Positions 33,037-41,499 of a stretch of 64,000 nt of DNA are shown here, in pieces; positions within the stretch are counted from its first letter, which is position 1; each line of letters starts with the position of its first letter. The notes beneath the pieces were generated by a model. It did no database searches. It had not been told where the DNA came from and worked only from the letters and a program-made list of their open reading frames with translations. A program made the translations under genes and the position numbers. Origin of the DNA: Actinocorallia sp. API 0066 (GTDB taxonomy: Bacteria > Actinomycetota > Actinomycetes > Streptosporangiales > Streptosporangiaceae); assembly GCF_020991275.1 (NCBI RefSeq), contig NZ_JAJLQY010000007.1, positions 372,001 to 436,000 of the forward strand. Direction: 5' to 3'.

Positions 33037-35412
33037 CTATGCGGGGATGGTTTGGTTGAGTTCGGGCGGGGAGAGGGGTTCGGCGGTGGGTTTGGTCGGG
33101 GTGGTCACGGTGGCGGTGAGGGTGATGCGGACGGTGGTGAGGCGGCCGGTGTCGTCGGGGATGACGAGGGTGGCGGTGTGCGGGCCCAGGGGGGTGTCGG
33201 GGGTGGCGGTGAAGGTGACGTGGATGACGCAGGTCGGGGTGGGGGCGGTGGTCGGGCAGGGGCCCAGGGCGGCGGTGAAGGCGGGGTCGCCTTCGATGGT
33301 GAGGGCGGATTCGTCGTCGCAGGGGAGCCACGGGTAGGCGACGGCGACGGTGTGGGGGCCGCTTCCGCGCGCGTGCTCGCCGATGTTGACGGAGCGGGTG
33401 TAGGGGGCGCAGGTGAAGGCCGCCTCGCCGGAGAGGGCGAGGGTGAGGGCGTCCTCGCCGTCTTCGGAGGCCACCACGAGGGTCGCGGTGTGCTTGGTGA
33501 GGCTCTTCGGCGCGAACCTCACGAGCACGGCGCAGGTGGTCTCGGTGCAGGTGGCCCCGGTCAGGGTGAACGCCGGGGAGGCGTCCCGCAGCGTGATGGC
33601 GGGGGCCGTCCGGGTGCCTCCGTAGCAGTCGCGCCAGGGGAACGTGACGGTGTGCGTCGCCGCCTCGCCGACCTCCACGGCGTCGAACGCGTACGCCGGG
33701 AGCTTCTCCACCGCGCAGGCCACCGGCTCCGCGTCCGGGTCGCCGGGGCCCTCCCCGCCCGGCCCCGGATCCACGGGCGGGTCTTCCGGACCGGGGTCGA
33801 CCGGCGGGTCTCCGGCGCCGGGCTCCACCGGTGGGTCTCCCGGTCCGGGGTCCACGGGCGGATCCGCTGGGCCGGGGTCGACCGGGGGAACTCCGGGACC
33901 CGGGTCCACGGGAGGGCCGCCCGCGTCGGGCCCAGGAGCGCCCGGTCCGCCGCCGGGCGGAACGCCGGGGCCCGGACCCGGACCAGGGCCCGCATCCGGG
34001 CCAGGGGGCGCGGGAGGGCCGGGGAGCGCGGGCGGTGCTCCGGGGCCGCCCGGCTCGCCGGGGGCCGCGGGACCGCCCGGACCGGCGGGATCTCCTGGAG
34101 CCGCAGGGGCGCCCGGATCCTCCGGATTCGCGGGGCCGCCGGGGTTCGCCGGGCCTGCGGGGCCGCCTGGAGCGGGGGATGCGGGGTTGTCTGGGGTGTT
34201 GGGACTTGTCGGGTTGTCCGGGGTCTTCGGGTTCTCTGGGTTAGTTGGGGCGGTGGGGGCTCCCGGGGCGGCGGGGAGGACGGTGACCGTGTCGTCCGGG
34301 GCCTGGGCGGCGGGGGCGGGGGAGGTGCCCTGGGTGAGGACGATGACGGCGGTGGTCGCAGCGGCGACGGCGACGAAGCTGACGCCCGCGACCGCCTTGG
34401 CGCCGCCGCCGATGAGGGCCTTGACGGCGCCGCGCGCGCCGGTGCCGAGCGCGCTGACGGCGCTCGTACCTACGGCGGTGCCGCCGCCTCCGCCGGAGAA
34501 CAGGGCGGTCGTGGCGGCGCCGCCCGCGAGGCCGGTGACGGCGAGCGGGAACAGTCCGGCGAGGGTGGCGGCGGCCCCGCCGAGGAGGAGGGCGCCGCGC
34601 CGCCGCCAGTCCTCGCCGTACGCGCCGAGCGCGGCGGCCTCAAGTTCGGCGAGGAACGCGGCGGCGCTCGGCGGGCGTTCCCCGGCCGTCTTGGCGAGGC
34701 CGCGCGCCACGAGGGGCCGTAGCGGTTCGGGCAGTTCGTGCAGGGGCGGGGGCGCGGTGAGGTGCTGTGCGCTCAGCGCGAGCCGGTGCGCGGCGCGGAA
34801 GGGCCGCACGCCCGTCACGCATTCGAAGAACGTGATGGTGGCGGCGTACACGTCCGTCGCGGGGAGGGCCGCCTCACCCGTCCACTGTTCGGGTGCCATG
34901 TAAGCGGGGGTGCCCGCCATCGACTGTCTTCCGGCCGGTGCGGCGATGCCGAAGTCGATGAGTTTGCTGACGCCGTCTTCCCTGACGAGGACGTTCGCCG
35001 GCTTGTAGTCCCGGTGGACGACCCCGGCCGCGTGGGCGGCCTCCAGACCCAGCAGGGAGCCGCGCAGGACGACGAGAGCGGCTTCGGGCGCGAGGGCGCC
35101 GTACTCGGAGAGGATCACCTTGAGGGCGACGCCGTCCACGGCCTCCATGACCAGCGCGACGCCCTGGGGGTCCTCGACGACGTCGTAGAGCTGCGCGACG
35201 TGGTCGTCGCGGACCGACACGAGCATGCGGGCCTCGTGCAGCAGGAGGGTGCGTTCCTCCGAGTCCTCGGGGAGTTCGGCCCCGGCTTCCATGTACTTGA
35301 TGGCGACGAGGTCGCCTGACGTCGCGCGCCGGGCGAGGACGACGCGGCCCTGCTGTCCCGAGCCGAGTTCGCCCTGTTCGTCGTATCCGTCGAGGCGCCA
35401 CCCAGCGCTCAT
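33037..35412 (-). CDS. Receptor-type Ser/Thr kinase with collagen-like stalk and Ig-like ectodomains
   Basis: A 791-residue kinase. The kinase domain (about 8-265) has GELGSGQQG, Lys39 (VAIKYM), HRDYKPANV with Asp135, DFGIA and YMAPEQW, so it should be active. Hydrophobic Gly/Ala-rich stretches at about 268-298 and 338-361 form one or two membrane helices. A striking stalk of nearly 190 residues (about 368-560) has Pro or Gly at almost every third position (GDPAGPGGPAAPGEPGGPG) and then PPVDPGPGD repeats. The C-terminus (about 560-791) holds two Cys-paired beta-sandwich repeats (ACAVEKLP..., TCAPYTRS...) of the DUF1573/ASPM-like kind. The ATG has GGGAG upstream. It likely senses wall or surface stress. 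Confidence 0.9.
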   Translation of the reverse strand: MSAGWRLDGYDEQGELGSGQQGRVVLARRATSGDLVAIKYMEAGAELPEDSEERTLLLHEARMLVSVRDDHVAQLYDVVEDPQGVALVMEAVDGVALKVILSEYGALAPEAALVVLRGSLLGLEAAHAAGVVHRDYKPANVLVREDGVSKLIDFGIAAPAGRQSMAGTPAYMAPEQWTGEAALPATDVYAATITFFECVTGVRPFRAAHRLALSAQHLTAPPPLHELPEPLRPLVARGLAKTAGERPPSAAAFLAELEAAALGAYGEDWRRRGALLLGGAAATLAGLFPLAVTGLAGGAATTALFSGGGGGTAVGTSAVSALGTGARGAVKALIGGGAKAVAGVSFVAVAAATTAVIVLTQGTSPAPAAQAPDDTVTVLPAAPGAPTAPTNPENPKTPDNPTSPNTPDNPASPAPGGPAGPANPGGPANPEDPGAPAAPGDPAGPGGPAAPGEPGGPGAPPALPGPPAPPGPDAGPGPGPGPGVPPGGGPGAPGPDAGGPPVDPGPGVPPVDPGPADPPVDPGPGDPPVEPGAGDPPVDPGPEDPPVDPGPGGEGPGDPDAEPVACAVEKLPAYAFDAVEVGEAATHTVTFPWRDCYGGTRTAPAITLRDASPAFTLTGATCTETTCAVLVRFAPKSLTKHTATLVVASEDGEDALTLALSGEAAFTCAPYTRSVNIGEHARGSGPHTVAVAYPWLPCDDESALTIEGDPAFTAALGPCPTTAPTPTCVIHVTFTATPDTPLGPHTATLVIPDDTGRLTTVRITLTATVTTPTKPTAEPLSPPELNQTIPA

Positions 35413-35779
35413 GTCGGACTCCCGTTTTTCCCCGGTACCCGCAGCCGCGCGGGTTTCGGGCGACATTCGACAGGCGGGTCCGGCCCCGGGTCAAGCCGTT
35501 CCCGGTCCGAGATACGGAAACGGAATGCGCACGCGCGTCAGGACCGTCCGATAAGGCGGACGGCGCCTCATGATCCGGCGGCCCGCCGTTTTCATGATCC
35601 AGCAATTCCCGGAACGCTCTTCTCCCGGCGGGTCGGCGGAACCGCCATTCCGACCGCCGTCGGTCGGCGCCGGTAAACGCAAAAGTTCTCGCGTCAAGCG
35701 GTTCCCGAATGCCGGGGCGCCATTTCCGGCCGGGTCCGCGTCTTGACCCCGGCACGGTGCCCTGGTGTCTGATGGACGT
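35413..35779. other. 367-bp gap between divergent kinase and membrane protein genes
   Basis: Holds the promoters of both genes. A CCGTCCG/CGGACGG hairpin with loop ATAAGG lies at about 35548-35567, and TCATGATCC occurs twice about 25 bp apart (near 35568 and 35592). TTGACC near 35741 could be a -35 box for the plus-strand gene, but no clear -10 follows at 17 bp. No gene is supported. Confidence 0.4.
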
Positions 35780-36394
35780 ATGGGGACTCAAGACGTGCTG
35801 CGCAAGGCGCGGCGGCTGCTTGCCATCGACGTGCGCGGCACCGTGAGCCTCGGGCTGTGGGCGGTGCGCAGAAAGCACGGCGTTCCGGCGGGCTCGGTGG
35901 CGGTGCCCTACGCGTCGGCCGGGAACTCCCTCCTCCTCGTCTTCGGCTTCTCCATGGTCGTGGAGACCATCGCCCTGGAGGCGATGTTCCGGGGGATGGA
36001 GGCCCCGCCCGTCCTCGGCGCGGTCTCCCTCGGCCTGCACGTGTGGGCGCTCGTCGCGATCGTTTCCATGGCGGCCGCCTACGCGACGCGCCCGCACGTC
36101 GTCACGCGCGAGCACGTGCGGATCCGCCACGGCGCCGTGTTCGACCTCGCCGTCGCGCGCGCACGGATCGCCGACGTACGCCTCGCCCGCTCCTACGACG
36201 AGCCTTACGGCGTCACGTTCGCCGACGACGTCCTCGTGTTGGGCGTCTCGGCGGAGACGAACGTGGTGCTCGCGTTCACCGAGCCCGTCGAGGTGACGCG
36301 GCCGCTGGGCGGCACGGCGCGGGTCTCGACGGTCAGGTTCTACGCGGACGAGCCGCGGGTGGCGGTGGCGGCGCTGCGGCCCGGCGCTCCCTGA
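35780..36394 (+). CDS. Hypothetical membrane protein
   Basis: A 204-residue protein with two hydrophobic helices near the middle (NSLLLVFGFSMVVETIAL and GLHVWALVAIVSMAAAYA), then a C-terminal half of beta-rich character with HVRIRHGAVFDLAVARARIADVRLA. That arrangement resembles bacterial PH-domain (DUF304-like) membrane proteins that follow paired helices with a small cytosolic barrel. The family is not certain. Its last 62 bp overlap the convergent exonuclease gene on the other strand, so the two messages are antisense at their ends. Confidence 0.7.
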   Translation: MGTQDVLRKARRLLAIDVRGTVSLGLWAVRRKHGVPAGSVAVPYASAGNSLLLVFGFSMVVETIALEAMFRGMEAPPVLGAVSLGLHVWALVAIVSMAAAYATRPHVVTREHVRIRHGAVFDLAVARARIADVRLARSYDEPYGVTFADDVLVLGVSAETNVVLAFTEPVEVTRPLGGTARVSTVRFYADEPRVAVAALRPGAP

Positions 36395-37274
36395 GCCGGC
36401 CGGGGCGGATGCCGGGCAGCAGCGCGAGGAACGTGCGCTCGTCGACGAACGGGACGCTCTCCGCGCGGGCCCGCAGCGCCTTGGTCGAGGTCGAGCGGGC
36501 GTCGTTGGCGACGACGAGGCTCGTGTACCGGCTGACGTTGCCCATCACGTCGAGGCCCGCGGCGACGGACCGCGCGGTGAGGTCGATCCGCGACGTCTCG
36601 GTCTCGCCGGTGAAGGCGATCTTCATGCCCTGCACGAGCGGCTGCCCGCTGCGCCAGCGTCCGGGGCTCTCGTAGGCGCAGCGCGGCTTGGGGACGCTCG
36701 GCGGGAACGACCCACGCCACAGGCTGGCTCCGTCGGCTATCGGCAGTTCCAGCGCGCGCGCTTTCGCCGCCGCCAGGGAGCCGCGCAGGATCCCGGCCAG
36801 GACGCGCGCGTCGTCGAGGGCGTCGTGCGCGCGCTGTTGCGGGACGCCGTAGTGCGCGGCGAGGGTGCCGAGCTTGAAGTCCGGCGTAGGGGGACGCAGC
36901 TTCCGGTTCAGTTGGAGCGTGCACAGGGTGCGCCGCGCAGGCATCGACATGCCCAACGCGGCGAACTCGCGGGTGAGGAAGCCGTGGTCGAACTGGGCGT
37001 TGTGCGCGACCATCACCCTGCCGTCCAGCAGCTCCGCCGTCCGCTCGGCGATGTCGGCGAAGCGCGGCGCGCCCGCGAGCCGCTCCCTGGTGAGCCCGTG
37101 GACGTGCACAGGCCCCGGGTCGCAGCCGGGGTTCAGCAGCGTCGTGTACTCCTCGACCGGCCATCCGTCGGCGTCGAGCACGAGGACCGCGAGCGACAGG
37201 ACCCGGTGCCGGTTCCTGTCGATCCCTGACGTCTCGACGTCCACCGCCGCCCATTCACCGCTGTGTCCGCTCAT
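36333..37274 (-). CDS. DnaQ-like 3'-5' exonuclease with BRCT domain
   Basis: A 313-residue nuclease. The N-terminal DEDDh exonuclease (about 8-170) shows Exo I VDVETSG, Exo II AHNAQFDHGFL and Exo III HDALDDARVLAG, the set of the DNA polymerase III epsilon family. A BRCT domain (about 215-295) follows, opening with MKIAFTGETETSRIDLT and containing LVVANDARSTSTKALRA, similar to the BRCT of NAD-dependent DNA ligase. The tail is Pro/Arg-rich. Exonuclease-BRCT fusions are known in actinobacteria and suggest DNA repair or end processing. It is divergent from nothing nearby and overlaps the convergent membrane-protein gene by 62 bp. Confidence 0.92.
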   Translation of the reverse strand: MSGHSGEWAAVDVETSGIDRNRHRVLSLAVLVLDADGWPVEEYTTLLNPGCDPGPVHVHGLTRERLAGAPRFADIAERTAELLDGRVMVAHNAQFDHGFLTREFAALGMSMPARRTLCTLQLNRKLRPPTPDFKLGTLAAHYGVPQQRAHDALDDARVLAGILRGSLAAAKARALELPIADGASLWRGSFPPSVPKPRCAYESPGRWRSGQPLVQGMKIAFTGETETSRIDLTARSVAAGLDVMGNVSRYTSLVVANDARSTSTKALRARAESVPFVDERTFLALLPGIRPGRLRERRAAAPPPPPAARPRRT

Positions 37275-37535
37275 AGATCGACAACTCTAGATCGACGGAC
37301 CGCGCAAAGCCGGGCGGAGGGCGATAGGTCCCCTGTGTCGGAAAAACCAAGCCTGTCGGGCTTTGCGGGGTATCGCCGGTGGCCTGGGCTACGGCGGGCA
37401 GCCTACGGGTCCCGTCGGCAGGGCACTCTTCTGGGCATCGTCAAGGTCCGTGCCCGCGCCGCCTACGGCCACAGCGGCATCGACCTCAAGGTCTGGCAGG
37501 GCCGCGCCGACCAGTAACCCGACGGCGTAGGCCGC

Positions 37536-38774
37536 TCAGTTAGAGGCGGTCGTGCGGCTTTTACGTTCGGCGAGGGGCCGATCCGGCACCGGGGTCGTGG
37601 GCTCCTTGTCGCCTTCGACGGCGGGGGAGGGGCGTCGTGTGAGGGCCGCGTAGGCGAGACCCGACAGCAGGCCCCAGAAGGCCGCGCCGACGCCGAGAAG
37701 GCTGATCCCGGAGGCGGTGACGGCGAAGGTGATGACCGCCGCGTCACGCGAAGACACCTCCTGGACGGCGGCGGACAGGGCGGAGCCCAACGAGGCGAGG
37801 AGGGCGAGGCCCGCGACCGTCTCGATGAGGAGGGACGGCGACGTCGAGATAAGGGAGACCACCGCCCCGGAGCCCAAGGCGATGAACAGATAGAAGACAC
37901 CTCCCGAGACCGACGCGATCCAGCGGCGCGAAGGGTCGGGGTGGGCGTCGGGGCCCGCCGCGAGCTGGGCGGTGATCGCCGCGAGGTTGACCGCGTGCCC
38001 GCCGAAGGGCGCGCCCGCCGTCGTCGCGGCCCCGGTGGCGACGAGGATGGGCCGCAGGTCGGGCCGGTACCCGTTGGCCGCGAGCACGCCCATGCCGGGC
38101 ACGTTCTGGGACGCCATCGTCACGACGAACAGGGGCAGCGCCACCCCGACGAGAGCCTGTACGGACAGGGACGGCGTCTCCCAGGTCAGCACAGGCAGGT
38201 AGCTCGTGGCGGCGGCGCCCGGTTCGCGCAGAAGCAGCACCGCGACGACGCTGACGGAGAGCGCCGCAGGCACGGCCCACCGTTTCGTCGCCGTGAACCT
38301 GCCGAGCACGAGCCAGGTCAGCACGATCGGGATCGCGGCGCGCGGCAGTTCGGCGACGGCGCGCACGGGCGCGAGGCAGAGCGGCAGCAGGACCCCCGCG
38401 AGCATCGCGGCGGCGAGCGGCACGGGGATGGCCGCGACGAGCCGTCCCAGGGCTTTGGAGAGGCCCGCCAGGACGATCAGGAGGCCCGTCACGGCGAACG
38501 CGCCGAGCGCCTCGCGGTAGGTGACGCCGTCGCCCGAGGTGGCCAGCAGGGCCGCGCCGGGGGTGGACCACGCGATGCTGATGGGCGTCCGGTAGCGCAG
38601 GCCGAGGAGGATCGCGGTGAGGCCCATCGCGACGGACAGGGCGAGCAGCCCTGAGGCGGCCTGCCTGTCGTCGGCGCCGACGGCGTGCAGCCCGGCGAGC
38701 ACGACCGCGAACGAGCTGGCGAAGCCCACGACGGCCATGACGGCACCGGCCAGGACCGGCTGGAGGATCCGCAT
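37536..38774 (-). CDS. BenE-family benzoate/H+ symporter-like transporter
   Basis: A 412-residue membrane protein with about 11-12 hydrophobic helices. Family marks are the N-terminal PVLAGAVMAVVGFASSFAVVLAGL, TPISIAWSTPGAALLATSG, VVTMASQNVPGMGVLAANGY and FGGHAVNLAAITAQLAAGPDAH, which match the benzoate transporter BenE. The ATG has a GGGGGCGGG site. It faces an XRE-cupin regulator across a 79-bp gap with two identical palindromes. The actual substrate, an aromatic acid or other, is not known; no benzoate-degrading genes lie nearby. Confidence 0.92.
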   Translation of the reverse strand: MRILQPVLAGAVMAVVGFASSFAVVLAGLHAVGADDRQAASGLLALSVAMGLTAILLGLRYRTPISIAWSTPGAALLATSGDGVTYREALGAFAVTGLLIVLAGLSKALGRLVAAIPVPLAAAMLAGVLLPLCLAPVRAVAELPRAAIPIVLTWLVLGRFTATKRWAVPAALSVSVVAVLLLREPGAAATSYLPVLTWETPSLSVQALVGVALPLFVVTMASQNVPGMGVLAANGYRPDLRPILVATGAATTAGAPFGGHAVNLAAITAQLAAGPDAHPDPSRRWIASVSGGVFYLFIALGSGAVVSLISTSPSLLIETVAGLALLASLGSALSAAVQEVSSRDAAVITFAVTASGISLLGVGAAFWGLLSGLAYAALTRRPSPAVEGDKEPTTPVPDRPLAERKSRTTASN

Positions 38775-38786
38775 CCCGCCCCCTTT

Positions 38787-38836
38787 GTTCCGTTTACGGA
38801 ACGCCCAGTGTAGGCCGGGTGTTCCGTAAACGGAAC
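38787..38836. promoter_or_regulatory. Twin palindromic operators between benE-like and XRE-cupin genes
   Basis: GTTCCGTTTACGGAAC (38787-38802) and GTTCCGTAAACGGAAC (38821-38836) are 16-bp palindromes that are exact reverse complements of each other, spaced 34 bp start to start. One lies close to each gene start (about 13 and 17 bp). They fill almost the whole 79-bp gap, so they are very likely the binding sites of the adjacent XRE-cupin regulator, controlling both the transporter and itself. Confidence 0.8.
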
Positions 38837-38853
38837 AGTGGCATCCTTGTCCC

Positions 38854-39414
38854 GTGACCGACGGACCCGCTTTCGCCGCCGAGATCGGCCGCCGCCTCCG
38901 CGCGCTGCGCCAGGCCCGCGGCCTGTCCCTCTCCGAGCTGGCGCACCGCGCCCGCGTCGGCAAGGCCACCCTGTCGGCGCTGGAGGCCGGAACGCGCAAC
39001 CCGACCGTCGAGACCCTCTACGCGATCACCGCGCAGCTCGACGTCCCTTTCGCGGCCCTGCTGACCGACCCGGCCCCCGCGCCGCCCGCTCCCGTCCTCC
39101 CCGTGCACGGCAAGGCCGTCACCGCCCTCCTGCTGGAGACGTTCGAGGACGCCTCCCACACCACCGAGCTGTACCGCCTCCACATCCGTCCCGGCCGCCG
39201 CCAGATCTCCCCGGCCCACCCCGAGGGCGTCACCGAGTACCTCACCGTCTTCCAGGGCACCGCCCTCGTCGGCCCCCCGGACGCCCCCCTCACGCTCCCT
39301 CCGGGTTCGCACGCCTCCTGGGTCTCCGACACCCCGCACCTCTACGCCACCGCCACCCCCGAGGAGGTTCACGCCTCCCTCCTCATCCGCCACCCGCGAC
39401 GGCCCCGGCGGTGA
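38854..39414 (+). CDS. XRE-family regulator with C-terminal cupin domain
   Basis: A 186-residue DNA-binding protein. The N-terminal helix-turn-helix (about 10-65) reads GRRLRALRQARGLSLSELA...KATLSALEAGTRNPTVETL. The C-terminal cupin barrel (about 85-180) has YRLHIRPGRRQISPAHPEGVTEYL and LPPGSHASWVSDTPHLYA. The cupin normally binds a small effector. It has a GTG start 17 bp after the second operator. It is divergent from the BenE-like transporter and most likely represses it until a substrate or its metabolite binds. Confidence 0.92.
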   Translation: MTDGPAFAAEIGRRLRALRQARGLSLSELAHRARVGKATLSALEAGTRNPTVETLYAITAQLDVPFAALLTDPAPAPPAPVLPVHGKAVTALLLETFEDASHTTELYRLHIRPGRRQISPAHPEGVTEYLTVFQGTALVGPPDAPLTLPPGSHASWVSDTPHLYATATPEEVHASLLIRHPRRPRR

Positions 39415-39564
39415 GGCGGTGACATAGCGGGGGGAACGGGCCGACACGGCTGAGTGGGGTGTCGGGGACGAAGCCGCCAGCGGCACGGAAGGCCGCGTTC
39501 CTGCTGGTAGAAACCCTGAGGCCGGGAGAGCAGCCGGTATACCTCGGGTGCCTGAAGGGGCTTC

Positions 39565-40338
39565 ATGGAGTTCAAGAATCGGGCGTCGTTCGCGCACAAG
39601 GTCGGCTACGCCGTGCGCCACCCCCACCGGATCTCCTCCTACGCGCAGCGGTGGGCGCGTGACTCGTGGTTCCGGATGACCACGGGAGACCACGTCAGCT
39701 ACTACCGGGCGGTGATGCGCTCCGACACGGCGCGCAACCCCGAGCAGGCCGTGGGGAGCGCCTCCCACGACCGCTGGCTGGCCCTGGGGAAGATGCAGTA
39801 CGACTACCTGCTCTCCCACGGGCTCAAGCCCGAGCACCGCCTACTGGAGATCGGCTGCGGGAACCTCCGGGCGGGTTGGAGGTTCATCGAGTACCTCGAC
39901 ACCGGCAACTACTACGGCATCGACATCTCGCCCGACATCCTGTTCGCCGCCCAGGACGTGCTCCGCAGGCACGGCCTCCAGCACAAGATCCCGCACCTGA
40001 CGCCCGTCCGGGGCCTGGACTTCTCCTTCCTGCCACGGGGACACTTCGACGTGGTGCACGCGCACAGCGTCTTCTCGCACTCCCCGCTGCAGGTCATCGA
40101 GGAGTGCCTCGCGAACGTCGGCGCGGTGCTGGCGCCCGGCGGCTTCTTCGACTTCACCTTCGACCGGACGACCGGCCCCGAGCACCAGGTGCTCCGTGAG
40201 GACTTCTACTACCGGACCGAGACGCTCACCGCGCTCGCCCGGCGCTACGGCCTGGAGGCGGTCTTCATGGACGACTGGGAAGCACTCCCGCACAGGCAGT
40301 CGAAGCTGCGTGTGTCCCTGCCCCACCGGACCGTCTGA
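39565..40338 (+). CDS. Class I SAM-dependent methyltransferase
   Basis: A 257-residue methyltransferase. Motif I is LLEIGCGNLRAGWRFIEYL, followed by YYGIDISPDIL (acidic residue binding the SAM ribose), HFDVVHAHSVFSHSPL and VLAPGGFFDFTFD. The 80-residue N-terminal helical part with RWARDSWFRMTTGDHVSYY is unusual and may set substrate choice. The start has GAAGGGG at proper spacing. Such enzymes are frequent in glycan or lipid decoration; the substrate is unknown. It is 14 bp ahead of the DUF5996 gene, forming a two-gene unit. Confidence 0.85.
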   Translation: MEFKNRASFAHKVGYAVRHPHRISSYAQRWARDSWFRMTTGDHVSYYRAVMRSDTARNPEQAVGSASHDRWLALGKMQYDYLLSHGLKPEHRLLEIGCGNLRAGWRFIEYLDTGNYYGIDISPDILFAAQDVLRRHGLQHKIPHLTPVRGLDFSFLPRGHFDVVHAHSVFSHSPLQVIEECLANVGAVLAPGGFFDFTFDRTTGPEHQVLREDFYYRTETLTALARRYGLEAVFMDDWEALPHRQSKLRVSLPHRTV

Positions 40339-40352
40339 AGGAGAGCCCGCGC

Positions 40353-41255
40353 ATGTCACCGGTCTGGCCGCCGCTGCCCATGAAGGACTTCGAGGCCACC
40401 AAGAACGCACTGATCCTGTGGACGCAGGTGGTGGGCAAGGTGCGCATCGCCCGTACGCCGCTCATCAATCAATGGTGGAACGCCCCGCTCTACCTGACGT
40501 CCAAGGGGCTCACCACGTCGCTCATCCCGGGCGATCCGGGGCGGAGCTTCGCCATCGACTTCGACTTCATGGCGAACAGCCTGGACATCAACGTCACGGA
40601 CGGCACAGGCAGGCGCCTGGCCCTGGGCGAGCAGCACACCGTCGAGCAGTTCCACGCCCGGCTCATGGAGATGCTCGACGAGCTCGGCCTGCACACCGAC
40701 ATCTGGCCGGTGCCCGTGGAGCTGGAGGTCGCCGTCCCGTTCCCGGACGACGACGCGCCGCGCGCCTACGATCCCGAGCAGGCGCTGCGGTTCTGGCGGC
40801 TGCTGGTGGAGGCGCACAGGGTGCTCCTCGACTTCAGGTCGCGGTTCGTCGGCAAGGCGAGCCCCGTCCACCTGTTCTGGGGAGCGCTCGACCTCGCCAC
40901 GACCCGCTTCTCCGGGCGTGAGGCGCCGCCGTGGAAGGGCGAGGTGCCCAACTGCGGGCCGCACGTGATGCTGGAGGCGTACTCGCAGGAGGTGAGCAGC
41001 GCGGGCTACTGGCCGGGCGGCGACGGCGAAGGCTTCTTCTACGCCTACGCCTACCCGGAGCCGGAGGGCTTCCGGGACATGCCCTCCGGCCCGTCCGAGG
41101 CGCGCTACGACACCTCGCTCGGCGAGTTCGTGCTCCCCTACGAGGCGGTCCGGACGGCCGCCGACCCGGACGCCAAGCTGCTGGAGTTCCTGCAGAAGAC
41201 CTACGAGGCGGCGGCGATCCGCGCCGACTGGCCCCGCGCGTCCCTGGAGCGCTGA
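40353..41255 (+). CDS. DUF5996 family protein
   Basis: A 300-residue cytosolic protein of the actinobacterial/proteobacterial DUF5996 group. Typical are WPPLPMKDFEATKNALILWTQ, PLINQWWNAPLYLTSKGLTTS, FAIDFDFMANSL, SPVHLFWGALDLATTRFSGR and EGFFYAYAYPEPEGF. The function is unknown. The alternation of conserved aromatic residues and acids suggests an enzyme or ligand-binding fold. ATG follows a GAAGGAGAG site. It is co-transcribed with the methyltransferase and ends at a terminator. Confidence 0.9.
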   Translation: MSPVWPPLPMKDFEATKNALILWTQVVGKVRIARTPLINQWWNAPLYLTSKGLTTSLIPGDPGRSFAIDFDFMANSLDINVTDGTGRRLALGEQHTVEQFHARLMEMLDELGLHTDIWPVPVELEVAVPFPDDDAPRAYDPEQALRFWRLLVEAHRVLLDFRSRFVGKASPVHLFWGALDLATTRFSGREAPPWKGEVPNCGPHVMLEAYSQEVSSAGYWPGGDGEGFFYAYAYPEPEGFRDMPSGPSEARYDTSLGEFVLPYEAVRTAADPDAKLLEFLQKTYEAAAIRADWPRASLER

Positions 41256-41277
41256 CCCGACGCGTCTCGTGCGACGA

Positions 41278-41309
41278 TCGGCCCCTGCCGTCACGGTGGG
41301 GGCCGTTTG
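41278..41309 (+). terminator. Terminator of the methyltransferase-DUF5996 unit
   Basis: CGGCCCC (41279-41285) pairs with GGGGCCG (41299-41305) around an inner region that can also pair (CCGT/ACGG), followed by TTTGT. It isolates the next operon from upstream transcription. Confidence 0.75.
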
Positions 41310-41410
41310 TCATCTGATCTTGGTTTTTCGTGATCTTAACGCCTGCTTGTCCGATCATGTCGGTAAGCGTTCTTTTGACGGACACGACGGACTTCGCCGA
41401 TCGCGCAGCT

Positions 41411-41433
41411 TTGTCAGTGGGGCCCGCTAGGTT
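41411..41433 (+). promoter_or_regulatory. PafBC/RecA-independent DNA-damage promoter motif
   Basis: TTGTCAGTG (41411-41419), exactly 8 nt, then TAGGTT (41428-41433). This matches the described mycobacterial RecA_NDp consensus, TTGTCRGTG-N8-TAN3T, which is used by the WYL activator PafBC under DNA damage. Transcription would start near 41440, leaving a 60-nt leader before the GTG of the DUF4132 gene. It lies just after a terminator and before the five-gene MoxR-vWA operon. Confidence 0.72.
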
Positions 41434-41499
41434 CTGATCATTCGTCGGGCGGGATGCCGGAGTGCTCCCGCCGTCGTGTGAATCGGGAGGTGGGCCCGC

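Noticed and set aside
37263-37517. Plus-strand ORF of 84 residues between the exonuclease and the BenE-like gene
   Set aside because: Composition is Arg-rich and family-less, the start overlaps the exonuclease start antisense, and no good ribosome site is seen; the 261-bp gap most likely holds only promoter and 3' sequence.
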